From the NCBI GenBank assembly GCA_016707525.1, contig JADJHP010000004.1, forward strand, positions 62,001-126,000: DNA of 64,000 nt, read 5' to 3'. A model generated the notes under the pieces. It worked only from the letters and a program-made list of their open reading frames with translations, made no database searches and was not told where the DNA came from. The stretch comes from Ignavibacteriota bacterium. GTDB lineage: Bacteria > Bacteroidota > Ignavibacteria > UBA10030 > UBA6906. The translations under genes and the position numbers were made by a program. Below, piece by piece: positions 36,301 to 43,839 of this stretch (position 1 is the stretch's first letter; each line of letters begins with the position of its first letter).

Positions 36301-36654
36301 CGCGGCGAGGGCACTCGAGATCCCATCATGCGGCCCCTGTGCGGTCTGGACCTGCAGGAAGCGCTGGATAGCCTCCTCGAACCTGCGGTTGAGGAGATCG
36401 GCGTAGCCATCGAACGGGATGTCGCCCCGGTGTTCGATGCCCCCCGCGCGGGGGAGATAGAACCGGTGGATCGCGTACAGGAAGAAGAGCGCGCGCACCT
36501 GTTCGTACAGATTCGGAGCCGTATGCCGGAACTTCTCGAGCGCAGCACATTCGTCGAGCAACATGCGCGTCGAAGCCGTCCCGCACACATCCCCGAGGCT
36601 CCGGTCGCGTACCTGCGGATCACGGGAGGTGATGATCTCGATGAGGAGGCTCAT
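33328..36654 (-). CDS. Fusion of FKP-like GHMP sugar kinase and UDP-sugar pyrophosphorylase
   Basis: 1108 aa. After a helical N-terminus, residues about 175-545 resemble the L-fucokinase/FKP branch of GHMP kinases: RTPVRMDLSHSGWSD (177-190), IPKGSRLAVSTTL (312-324), GGGWQDSGGVWPGIKLIEG (368-386) and LGGMSGGGMGFLF (527-539). The ATP loop is altered (GSRLAVST where GSGLGTSS is usual). Residues about 725-1108 resemble UDPGP-family pyrophosphorylases: LTLAAGAGSRWTRG (736-749), LHPVGHWYEVP (886-896), YLLVHNVDTMGAHLDP (916-931) and YNSATYWLDID (987-997). The order is the reverse of Bacteroides FKP. Together the domains could turn a free sugar into a UDP-sugar. Start overlaps the upstream GalU-like gene by ATGA. 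The sugar is unknown, and kinase activity is uncertain because of the altered loop. Confidence 0.85.
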   Translation of the reverse strand: MSLLIEIITSRDPQVRDRSLGDVCGTASTRMLLDECAALEKFRHTAPNLYEQVRALFFLYAIHRFYLPRAGGIEHRGDIPFDGYADLLNRRFEEAIQRFLQVQTAQGPHDGISSALAAAYRSLGFQTLADQVRASVRSVRGNQWMFRTGHPSDHPLRIDRRLLQQTDGLFPVLHERTPVRMDLSHSGWSDIFFLGMDFPEGARVVNISVDLAVREHGQSMGPTPPVEAYVRVIDAPVIRLVSTDLRTSVDCTSFVQLFDFAADYLGLLKAAVIASGIVPPGMEGAHQPLEELLARMVGPGLGLEIVSQVNGIPKGSRLAVSTTLLASIIAACMRASGQTASLDGALTEEERRTVAARAILGEWLGGSGGGWQDSGGVWPGIKLIEGVVSREGDAEFGVSRGCLLPHHRVFSLDEVSRATRTRLQESLVLVHGGMAQDVGPILEMVTERYLLRSSEEWQGRREALRLFDGIIGHLQQGDIRALGGATHQNFFGPIQTIIPWASNLYTESIVARISQEFGKDFWGFWMLGGMSGGGMGFLFEPSVKARAQDRLHTVMAEEKHHYQDGIPFAIEPVVYDFAINENGSWGILHAGADALMPRTYYTLTVPHLLRKDPRELSPVQRRELEQLSASSRTVTSLDGTLQGIVDRMMPDRGMLSAEHSSLDDLLRRYGFDRLQHEQIKADLRSGRIGLAQNRLPINTEIDDVAEGDVVDCTSASPRELQRIGEEALAAGSVGVLTLAAGAGSRWTRGAGTVKALHPFCRLGGVYRSFIETHLAKSRATSAKYGVQVPHIISTGYLTHDAIARTLEAEKNYGYHGGVHLSPGSSIGLRLIPTVRDLRFAWMEMPQQLLDAQAQKVVESLHASLMDWAERAGEGTDYTDNIPMQCLHPVGHWYEVPTVFRNGVLQRILEDRPALKYLLVHNVDTMGAHLDPGLLGRHIASGAGMTVEVIHRRLEDRGGGLAKTDGRIRLIEGLALPREEYEFRLSYYNSATYWLDIDRVLAVFGLSRRELSDSEKVNRAVRDLALRMPTYITLKNVKKRWGKGQEDVFPTLQFEKLWGDMTVLPGLACAYIAVPRERGQQLKEPAQMDGWLRDGSAAYVNALCAWETA

Positions 36655-37514
36655 GCAACTCCCCTATCCTGCGCATGCTGTTCGCGTTGAAGCAGGAGTT
36701 CCATGAGCATGGCGACGACGTCCTCCCGGTCGTTCCCGGAGAGCGCGAGCGCGAATTGAGCATTCAGGAGTCCGTATTTCACACCAACATTGTAGCGATC
36801 ATCGTGCATCTCGAGAGCGAGATATTTCTCTTTTCCCGCAAGCTCGCGGAGGGCCGCGGAGATCGTCGGTACACGGTCGGCAGCCGCCACCTGGGCATCA
36901 AGGATCTCCATCACCGCCGGTGTCAGCACATGAATGCCGAAGAAACAGAGGTAGTGCCCGGCCCGGAGCCCGGGCGTGATCAGGTGCTGTTCGGCCTCCG
37001 TGGGGCTGGGTTTCTCGATCACATGGTCGACCGTGTAGAGGTCGGTCCTGCCACTGATGCGTTTGCCCGAGAGCGCTCCGAAATTCGGCAGCAGCGCTTC
37101 GCGGGTCGGCTGCACGCCGGAGACGGCGCACGACTCCTTGACCGCGGTCTCGACGATACGCTGCGCGCACCCGGTGGAGGTCCTGCTGACATACAGATGG
37201 TCGCCCACCAGATGGAGGAACGGTTCCTTTCCGGCAAAGGCCCGGGCACACCAGAGCGCGTGGCCATAGCCCCGGGGATCGTGCTGGGGCACGAAGGTCA
37301 CATGCCGCGCGGCATCGCCCGCCACCGACCGGTACGCCGTTTCATCATCGGGATGCACGATCAGACAGATCTCCTGAATGCCCGCCCGCATGATCTCCTC
37401 GATCACGATCCCGAGGACCGATTTCTGTTGCCCATCCCTGTCGATCAGTGTCTGCAGGGGAAGGCTCCGCTGGCCCCGCGCTGCCGCGGTGACGATCGCC
37501 TTTGCCACTTTCAT
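36651..37514 (-). CDS. GalU-like sugar-1-phosphate nucleotidyltransferase
   Basis: 287 aa from ATG at 37514 (GGGAGGG 7 nt upstream). It has the N-terminal nucleotidyltransferase pattern MKVAKAIVTAAARGQRSLPLQTLID, where the usual GxGTR-P-x-K signature is degenerate, then SVLGIVIEEIMRAGIQEICLIV, GYGHALWCARAFAGKEPFLHLVGD, IEKPSPTEAE and NVGVKYGLLNAQF. These are hallmarks of UTP-glucose-1-phosphate uridylyltransferases. Substrate specificity cannot be read, and the AARGQRSLP start (in place of AGxGTRxLP) suggests divergence from true GalU. It is translationally coupled to the kinase-pyrophosphorylase fusion, so the two probably act in one nucleotide-sugar pathway. Confidence 0.85.
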   Translation of the reverse strand: MKVAKAIVTAAARGQRSLPLQTLIDRDGQQKSVLGIVIEEIMRAGIQEICLIVHPDDETAYRSVAGDAARHVTFVPQHDPRGYGHALWCARAFAGKEPFLHLVGDHLYVSRTSTGCAQRIVETAVKESCAVSGVQPTREALLPNFGALSGKRISGRTDLYTVDHVIEKPSPTEAEQHLITPGLRAGHYLCFFGIHVLTPAVMEILDAQVAAADRVPTISAALRELAGKEKYLALEMHDDRYNVGVKYGLLNAQFALALSGNDREDVVAMLMELLLQREQHAQDRGVA

Positions 37515-37638
37515 CCGTAACCCTCCCGGGGTGCTGCATGTGACGTTGGTACGCACGACTGCTGTTCTGGAGATGGCTCAATGTAGCGCGAAGAGACGAG
37601 AGATTCAACACACGGGACGGGAGACGCGGAGAAACAGG

Positions 37639-37668
37639 AACGGGCACCCCGCATGCGGGACGCCCGTT
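37639..37668 (-). terminator. Terminator hairpin after the etf-acyl-CoA dehydrogenase operon
   Basis: AACGGGC (37639-37645) pairs with GCCCGTT (37662-37668), with an inner CCGC/GCGG stem. On the minus strand it is followed by a pyrimidine-rich stretch (CCTGTTTCTCC). It lies 25 nt after the dehydrogenase stop. Confidence 0.5.
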
Positions 37669-37692
37669 CTGTGGTACGATCGATGCTGCGTG

Positions 37693-39417
37693 CTATCCCT
37701 GGAGGATCGAATCCGCGTGGAGCAGGTCCATGAACACACCACTCTTGATGCTCTCTGCATTCCGGCGTGCGGAAGCGAGAGAGCTCAGGATGTACCGGTT
37801 CGCGATGAAGACCTTCCGGTCGTTCTCCCCGGCCTCGTCAAGCAGGAGATAGCCGATCACGAGATACCCGTACAGTTCAACGAGATCCTTCGCGGCCACC
37901 TCCTGATACGACTTGTCCTTCTTCTCATTGACGTACCGCAGGCAGTCAAGGAAGAGCGCCCGGATCTCCTTGAGGCTCGCCGCCAGCTGCGCGAGGCCGC
38001 CCCGGTACTCGCGTGCCTCGTTCTTCTCGAAGTCGGCGCGCATGATGTCGTTGATCACCGAGCCGTAGAGAGCGACGATCTGCAGCTGCGATGTGCCCTC
38101 GTAGATGTTCGTGATGCGGGCATCGCGCGCAAGGCGTTCCACACGGAACTCCTTCATGTACCCCGTGCCACCGTGGATCTGCAGTGCATCGTACGTGATC
38201 TTGTTCGCCGATTCGGTGAGGACATACTTCGAGAGCGGCGTCATGAGCCCGGCCATTGCCGTCGCCTGCCGCAGGTCCTGGACCAGCTCCGTCACCGGTT
38301 TCCCCTCTTCCTTCCTCTTCTCGATAAGCTCCTCGATCTTTTCCTTCCGGTCGACGACCTGCGCCGCCCTATAGAAGAGCGAGCGATTCATCTCGAGGGC
38401 GACGCGCATCTCCACGAGCATGTTCGAGACCGCCGGGAAGGTGTAGATCGCTTTGCCGAACTGCACACGGTCCTTCGCGTACACGAGGGCTTCTTCATAG
38501 GCTGCCTGGGAGATGCCCAGCGCCTGCGCCGAAACACCCATGCGGGCGCGGTACATCAGGTCGATGGTATACTTGATGAGGCCGAACTTCCGGCTCCCCA
38601 CCAGCTGTGCCGGGACATCGTTGAACTGGAGTTCGCACGTGGGCGAGCCATGGATGCCCAGCTTGTTCTCGATGCGGCGAACCACCACGCCATCGCGCCC
38701 GTAGCACGCGAAGATGCTCAGTCCACGGCCGTCCTTCGTGCCGGATTCCGAACGCGCGAGGACGACGAGCACATCGCCGTTCCCATTGGTGATGAAGCGC
38801 TTCATCCCCTTCAGGAACCACTTCCCCTCTGCGTTCTGGTATGCCTGGAGCTTGACGGCCTGAAGATCGGAGCCGGCATCCGGCTCGGTGAGAGCCATGG
38901 CGCCGGTGTATTCACCCGTACAGAAGCCGGGGAGGAACTCCTCACGCTGCGCCTCGTTGCCAAATTTGCGGATCGTATCGCCGATATCCTGCAGCCCGAA
39001 GATATTCATCAGCGATGCATCGGCCCGGGAGATCATCTCCGTGGCCATCATATACATCGTGAACGGGAAGTTGAGCCCGCCGTATTTGCGGGGCAGGATC
39101 ATGCCCATCAGGTCGGCCTGCGACAGCTCGTCGAGGTTCTTCCTCGTGCCCGGCGCGTAGGTCACCGTGCCGTCGTTCCACGTGGCGCCGTCATGATCCA
39201 CTTCCGCGGCGCGGGGTGCGATCCGGTTGGCGGAGAGATCGCCGACCACTTCGAGTACCTTCTTGTAGTTCTCGATCGCGTCTGCATAGTTGACAGGTGC
39301 ATACCGGTAGGTCTTGGACTGTTCGTAATCATCCTCGGCGATGCCGACGATCTCCTCCAGTTTGAGCCTTTTAAAATGGAACTGGATGTCAGGGTTATCA
39401 AGGAAGAAGTTGGCCAT
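37693..39417 (-). CDS. Acyl-CoA dehydrogenase
   Basis: 574 aa, about 190 longer than short-chain enzymes because of an N-terminal extension (1-45) and a C-terminal helical domain. FAD- and substrate-binding motifs are clear: GAMALTEPDAGSDLQAVKLQA, FITNGNGDVLVVLAR, and the C-terminal QIHGGTGYMKEFRVERLARDARITNIYEGTSQLQI. In the last, the Glu before GTS is in the usual position of the catalytic base. It begins 8 nt after etfA and is last in the etfB-etfA operon, so ETF is its likely electron partner. Substrate chain length unknown. Confidence 0.95.
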   Translation of the reverse strand: MANFFLDNPDIQFHFKRLKLEEIVGIAEDDYEQSKTYRYAPVNYADAIENYKKVLEVVGDLSANRIAPRAAEVDHDGATWNDGTVTYAPGTRKNLDELSQADLMGMILPRKYGGLNFPFTMYMMATEMISRADASLMNIFGLQDIGDTIRKFGNEAQREEFLPGFCTGEYTGAMALTEPDAGSDLQAVKLQAYQNAEGKWFLKGMKRFITNGNGDVLVVLARSESGTKDGRGLSIFACYGRDGVVVRRIENKLGIHGSPTCELQFNDVPAQLVGSRKFGLIKYTIDLMYRARMGVSAQALGISQAAYEEALVYAKDRVQFGKAIYTFPAVSNMLVEMRVALEMNRSLFYRAAQVVDRKEKIEELIEKRKEEGKPVTELVQDLRQATAMAGLMTPLSKYVLTESANKITYDALQIHGGTGYMKEFRVERLARDARITNIYEGTSQLQIVALYGSVINDIMRADFEKNEAREYRGGLAQLAASLKEIRALFLDCLRYVNEKKDKSYQEVAAKDLVELYGYLVIGYLLLDEAGENDRKVFIANRYILSSLASARRNAESIKSGVFMDLLHADSILQG

Positions 39418-39425
39418 GGTCGCGC

Positions 39426-40445
39426 CTATTTCAATTTGTTGCGATACACTTCAATGAACCGAGGGATGATCTCGGTGGCATCGCCGACGATGCCGTAGTG
39501 CGCCACCCCGAAGATCGGGGCGTCGGGGTCCGTATTGATCGCGATGATCTTGTTCGATTCCTGCATGCCGGCCCGGTGCTGGATGGCGCCGGAAATGCCG
39601 ACGGCGATGTAGAGTCGCGGACGAACGGTCACGCCGGTCTGCCCCACCTGACGGTCGGGCCCCACGAACCCCGCATCCACGGCCGCACGGCTGCCTGCCA
39701 CTTCCCCGCCCAGGGCATGGGCAAGGTCGTAGATCATCCTGAAATTCTCTCTTGTGCCGAGGCCGTACCCGCCGGCAACGATCACCGGAGCGGCCTTCAG
39801 GTTCACACGGTTCTCCTCGTGGTGCTGCTCGACGATCGAAAGCAGCTCATCGACGGGATCCGCGGCGTACGGAACGCGTGTCACCGGCCCTGCGACCGGG
39901 TGTTCCGCGGGATGCATCTCCATCACGCCCTCGCGCACCGTGGCCATCTGCACCGGATTGTCCGGCGTGATGATCGTGGCGATGATGTTGCCGCCAAAGG
40001 CCGGACGGATCTGCAGCAGCAGGTCCGCATATTCCTTGCGGAGGTAGTTCACATTCGAGATCTGCAGATCGGTACAGTCGGCCGTCAGCCCGCTGCGCGT
40101 CGCCGAGGCGACCCGGGGCGCAAGGTCGCGGCCGATGATCGTGGCACCGAAGAGGACGATGCGCGGGGTGTGTTCCCGCACCAGGTCCGACAGGATCCGG
40201 CCGTACGGCAACGTACGGTACTGCGCCAGCGCGGGGTCCGCGATCACGATCGCTTCGTCCGCCCCGAACCGGAACGCTTCAGCGACCAGCGTGTCGATGC
40301 TGTCACCCATCACCACGGCTTTCACCGCACCACCCATGGCCTGTGCGAGCTTGCGGCCCTTGCACAGGAGCTCGAGACTCACGTCGGCCGGCTTCCCGTT
40401 CCGCTGCTCGATGAATACCCAGACATCACGTGTTGTCGTGCTCAT
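39426..40445 (-). CDS. etfA: Electron transfer flavoprotein alpha subunit
   Basis: 339 aa. N-terminal domain with VWVFIEQRNGKPADVSLELLCKGRKLAQ; C-terminal FAD domain with VIVAGGYGLGTRENFRMIYDLAHALGGEVAGSRAAVDAGF, GQTGVTVRPRLYIAVGISGAIQHRAGM and IIAINTDPDAPIF, the standard FAD-binding segment. It starts 7 nt after etfB. With EtfB it passes electrons from the acyl-CoA dehydrogenase, or bifurcates them. Confidence 0.97.
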   Translation of the reverse strand: MSTTTRDVWVFIEQRNGKPADVSLELLCKGRKLAQAMGGAVKAVVMGDSIDTLVAEAFRFGADEAIVIADPALAQYRTLPYGRILSDLVREHTPRIVLFGATIIGRDLAPRVASATRSGLTADCTDLQISNVNYLRKEYADLLLQIRPAFGGNIIATIITPDNPVQMATVREGVMEMHPAEHPVAGPVTRVPYAADPVDELLSIVEQHHEENRVNLKAAPVIVAGGYGLGTRENFRMIYDLAHALGGEVAGSRAAVDAGFVGPDRQVGQTGVTVRPRLYIAVGISGAIQHRAGMQESNKIIAINTDPDAPIFGVAHYGIVGDATEIIPRFIEVYRNKLK

Positions 40446-40452
40446 GTGCGCA

Positions 40453-41340
40453 TCATCCCAGGATATGGTCTTCCATCAGTTTGTCGACCAGCTTCCCCAG
40501 TCCGGTCTTGGTCGGCTCGATCATCTCGCGGTCGCCGCCCGCAAGGACGACCGACTCCACTTTATACACCTTCGTCGGCGACCCGTGCACCCCGCAACGG
40601 TCCGCATCCAGCTTCAGATCGTCCATGGTGAGCGTCCGGATGAAGAGCTGGCGTGCTTCGAATTCATGGCGGAGCTGATCGACGTAGAGAAGGGAGTTCC
40701 CTTCCGCCATCTTTTCGATCTCCATGAGGGACTTGGCGCCTTTGAAGGCCATGACACGCTTCGCGCTGAACGGCCGGGGTTCCACCGCATCCTTGATGAC
40801 GGTGACCAGGACAGGAAGGGTGCACCGCACGACCTCATACCCGCCTTCGATCTTCCGCTTCGCGGTCAGGGTCTTTCCTTCGACCTTCTGGATCTCTTCG
40901 AGGTAGGTGATCTGCGGAATGCCCAGCTTTTCACAGGTTTGAGGGCCGACCTGCGCCGTATCGCCGTCGATGGCCTGCCGGCCGGCAAAGATGAAGTCGT
41001 AGGCACCCTCTTTCTTGATCGCCTCGCTGAGCACGTACGAGGTGGCAAGCGTATCGGCACCGGCGAACTTCCGGTCGCTGATCAACACGCCCTCATCGGC
41101 GCCCATATAAAGGCATTCCCGGAGGATGTCGGAGGCGCGAGGAGGCCCCATGGTCATGACGGTGATCTTCCCGCCGAATTGATCCTTGATGCGGAGGGCC
41201 ATTTCCAGCGCGACCCTGTCCTCCGGATTGAAGATGGCGGGAAGTTTGGACCGGTTCACCGTTCCATCGTCCTGCATCACGTTGCCCGTGATGTTGGCCG
41301 TGTCGGGGACCTGCTTGACGAGGACTATCGAGTGGTACAT
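40453..41340 (-). CDS. etfB: Electron transfer flavoprotein beta subunit
   Basis: 295 aa. Starts MYHSIVLVKQVPDTANITG, followed by the ETF-beta pattern NPEDRVALEMALRIKD and CLYMGADEGVLISD. At about residue 120 it has GRQAIDGDTAQVGPQ. In ETFs of the electron-bifurcating group this segment reads DGDTAQVGP and helps bind a second FAD, whereas mitochondrial-type ETFs have a DDDCNQTG-like sequence. A bifurcating ETF is therefore possible (family knowledge plus inference). First gene of the operon etfB-etfA-dehydrogenase. Confidence 0.96.
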   Translation of the reverse strand: MYHSIVLVKQVPDTANITGNVMQDDGTVNRSKLPAIFNPEDRVALEMALRIKDQFGGKITVMTMGPPRASDILRECLYMGADEGVLISDRKFAGADTLATSYVLSEAIKKEGAYDFIFAGRQAIDGDTAQVGPQTCEKLGIPQITYLEEIQKVEGKTLTAKRKIEGGYEVVRCTLPVLVTVIKDAVEPRPFSAKRVMAFKGAKSLMEIEKMAEGNSLLYVDQLRHEFEARQLFIRTLTMDDLKLDADRCGVHGSPTKVYKVESVVLAGGDREMIEPTKTGLGKLVDKLMEDHILG

Positions 41341-41496
41341 AGGTGTTCGTCACCCTGTCGTTGTTTTCTGATCGCTGTCAGACCTGCTCTCGTTGCCTGC
41401 GGGGGGAACCGCTTAGCCGGCATCCCTGCGAGACATCTTGTGCTGCGGAGTAATACCGCTGTGGCCCTGAAGGAAAGGTTGGATCTGATCTGACCG

Positions 41497-41516
41497 CACC
41501 CGGTGGGCACCGGGTG
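41497..41516 (-). terminator. Possible hairpin between the small membrane protein gene and etfB
   Basis: Perfect 9-bp stem CACCCGGTG (41497-41505) and CACCGGGTG (41508-41516) with a 2-nt loop. No T-run follows, so its role in termination is uncertain. The rest of the 236-nt gap shows nothing recognisable. Confidence 0.35.
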
Positions 41517-41576
41517 ACACGGAAATATACTGCTCGATTCGTTGGCAATCAAGGGTTGTTGTGGAAAAACTCAACA

Positions 41577-42134
41577 TCACGAGGCAAGGAATCGCTCCTC
41601 GAACCACGAAACAAGCCGTTCTTTCGAGGGAAATGTGGCAACTCCGAAGCCTATGACGAGGCATGGTGAGAGGAGGTTGATCCAGTACGCGGGGGAAGCA
41701 TGCAAAACGCCATTCGTTGTCGCCAGCAAGCATATGACCAGACCGAAGAATGCTGATCCTTCGAGGAGCGCCATCCGGACGATCATCGCTGCCCGCTGTT
41801 GTTGCACGGCCTTTTCGATAAGGGCGCGTGCATCGCCACTCCCCACGGCTTCCCCCACCGCCTCGGGCGAGAACACCCGCTGGGCGAGGAAAAAGCTCAC
41901 ACCGACATTCACGGCAAGCAGCCCGAGATGGACAAAGGTCATGAGACGGATCAGATCGAGCTCCGCTTCACCCGGCGCCACGATCGGGGCCTGCGAATAC
42001 ATGAATGCCACGACCATGGTGAAGATCACGACGCTCATCATCAAGGCCCCCTGGATCATTTGCGAGGTCATGACCTGTGCGGGTGTCAGTGCCGCTTCGA
42101 AAGCCGTGCGCGAAAGGGCGCCTTTGAGTTCCAT
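41577..42134 (-). CDS. Small membrane protein, function unknown
   Basis: 185 aa from ATG at 42134 (MELKGALSRTAFEAALTPAQ), with GGAGAG just upstream. About four membrane helices: MIQGALMMSVVIFTMVVAFMY, LIRLMTFVHLGLLAVNVGVSFFLA, MIVRMALLEGSAFFGLVICLLA and YWINLLSPCLVIGFGVA. Between helices 2 and 3 is a short soluble stretch (EAVGEAVGSGDARALIEKAV). I do not recognise the family. It stands alone between the PhyH gene and the etf operon. Confidence 0.7.
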   Translation of the reverse strand: MELKGALSRTAFEAALTPAQVMTSQMIQGALMMSVVIFTMVVAFMYSQAPIVAPGEAELDLIRLMTFVHLGLLAVNVGVSFFLAQRVFSPEAVGEAVGSGDARALIEKAVQQQRAAMIVRMALLEGSAFFGLVICLLATTNGVLHASPAYWINLLSPCLVIGFGVATFPSKERLVSWFEERFLAS

Positions 42135-42230
42135 ACAGCTCTCCAGAAACGTGGGTGCCGCATATGCCATCCGGCACATCGAATATACCCCCGCTCCTCT
42201 GGATTGTCAATGTGCGCATCGTGCGACAGA

Positions 42231-43064
42231 TCAGCGCACTTCGCCGGTCGGAGTACCTCCGGGGTCGAGCCCTTTCGACCGTGCGCTCCGGATGCGCTCC
42301 TCGCGCGCCGTCACCTTCTGCTCCATCCACGGGAACCTGAGCGGGGTTTCGCGTTGGACCGGCGGGATCCCGGCATTCAGGATCAGTGCCCGGCGGGGCC
42401 CCGACGACCTGTTCGGCCCGGTATGATGCAGCATGTACGGCCCGTGAAAGGTCGCCCCTCCTGCCGGGAGCGGGCAGGTGACAGCCCGGCGCGTCTGCCC
42501 CATTTCATCCGGGTGCAGTTCCAGCCCGTGAATGCGCGGATCATCATTGATGCTACGGTGGCGGAGGATATCCAACGTCTGGCTCCCCGGCACGAATTCC
42601 ATGCAGCCATTCTCTTCCGTCGCTTCCTGCAGCGGCACCCAGATGCTGATCGCCGTATACCGGAGTTCCGGGTTCCAGTAAGCGGCATCCTGATGCCAGG
42701 GGGTCTCCGCGCCGCCGTCGGGGGGCTTGTTGATCGCGTGGGCGATCTCGCACACCGCCTCGGGTCCGAGCAGTTGCCGGGCCAGCATGGTGCAATTCTT
42801 CAGAAGGATCGACGTATTCATCTCCGGTGCATACTTCGCCGGATGGAGGATCTGGGGAAGAGCCGCAGCTTTCCCCTCCTCGTCCGTTCCCGCGAGATCG
42901 AATTGGTCGCCAACATCACGCCCTGCCTGACCGGCGAAGATCCGGTCATACGACCGCCGGAGAAAGGCCACATCGGTGTCGGTCGTCAACCGGGGGAGCG
43001 ACAAATATCCTTCCCGGTGAAAGAACACGATCTGATCATCGGAGAGGAATGCCAGGTGTTCCAT
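42231..43064 (-). CDS. Phytanoyl-CoA dioxygenase (PhyH)-family oxygenase
   Basis: 277 aa from ATG at 43064 (MEHLAFLSDDQIVFFHREGYL; GAAGG 8 nt upstream); longer in-frame upstream sequence has no signal. The Fe(II)/2-oxoglutarate site fits the PhyH family: the His-x-Asp in TPWHQDAAYWNP and a distal His in FHGPYMLHHTGPN followed by RRAL, whose Arg would bind 2-oxoglutarate. YTAISIWVPLQEATEENGCMEFVPGSQ is typical. Members hydroxylate varied small molecules; the substrate is unknown. Divergent from the haem lipoprotein gene. Confidence 0.9.
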   Translation of the reverse strand: MEHLAFLSDDQIVFFHREGYLSLPRLTTDTDVAFLRRSYDRIFAGQAGRDVGDQFDLAGTDEEGKAAALPQILHPAKYAPEMNTSILLKNCTMLARQLLGPEAVCEIAHAINKPPDGGAETPWHQDAAYWNPELRYTAISIWVPLQEATEENGCMEFVPGSQTLDILRHRSINDDPRIHGLELHPDEMGQTRRAVTCPLPAGGATFHGPYMLHHTGPNRSSGPRRALILNAGIPPVQRETPLRFPWMEQKVTAREERIRSARSKGLDPGGTPTGEVR

Positions 43065-43321
43065 GGTTCGCGCCTTCGGGGTGTGTCTGGTTCGTATTGA
43101 CTTTGGCGGTGTGACGGCGTATCTTTTCCCGCAGAGGTCTGCGGTGAAGAACGGGATTTGCCATCGCAACCCTCTGCACCACCCACGGATGGATCCGGAG
43201 AGGCGGTTGCCACGCTCATCAGAGTCGCCCTTGTAGAACGGCCCTGCGCGGCCTTCAGTTCCCGCCCCCTCCGGAAGTGTCCGTCCCCATCGCTGTTGGC
43301 CCAACCGACCGGGAGGCACCT

Positions 43322-43696
43322 ATGAGATCCCTCTTTGCCGTTGTCATCGCTGCCGCGCTCATCGGGTGCGGCGGAAAGAAGGCGGAACCGGTGAGTTATT
43401 CCGCAAAGATCCAGCCGATCCTGACTCAACGCTGCGTGTCATGCCATGGAGCCGACCGGGCAGAAGGGAAGATCCTCCTGACATCCTACGATGCCATGAT
43501 GGCATCTCGCATCTCCCCCGGGAAGAAGCCCCTCGTGATACCGGGGGACTATATGAAGAGCTGGTTGTACATACTGAGCTCGACCAACCAGGCGCACTAC
43601 CGGATGCCACCCGATTCCTCACATCAGGGGCTCATCCCCAAAGACGAGGTCACCCTGATCGCCGAGTGGATCGCGCAGGGAGCCCTGAATAACTGA
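43322..43696 (+). CDS. Cytochrome-c-like lipoprotein
   Basis: 124 aa from ATG at 43322 (GGGAGG upstream). A signal peptide with lipobox LIGC (Cys16) indicates membrane anchoring. A single haem motif CVSCH lies near residue 38, with a likely distal Met in HYRMPPDSSHQGLI and the ending IAEWIAQGALNN. The arrangement matches planctomycete-type cytochrome C modules (haem motif, LLTSYDAMM, then the xxPW-like ending). Similar to the haem domain of the secreted protein at 13583. Electron carrier at the membrane surface; partner unknown. Confidence 0.88.
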   Translation: MRSLFAVVIAAALIGCGGKKAEPVSYSAKIQPILTQRCVSCHGADRAEGKILLTSYDAMMASRISPGKKPLVIPGDYMKSWLYILSSTNQAHYRMPPDSSHQGLIPKDEVTLIAEWIAQGALNN

Positions 43697-43839
43697 CCCG
43701 GTCCCTGACCCGTGACGTGGCGGTCAAGGCGCCACGGGCCGGGGGGCTTCTTCCCCGCCATGCCCGCGGCCTGCCGCATCCCGCTTTCATCTTATCCCCG
43801 GGGTTCGTACGTTCATCCTACCCCATGAAAGGCAAACCC

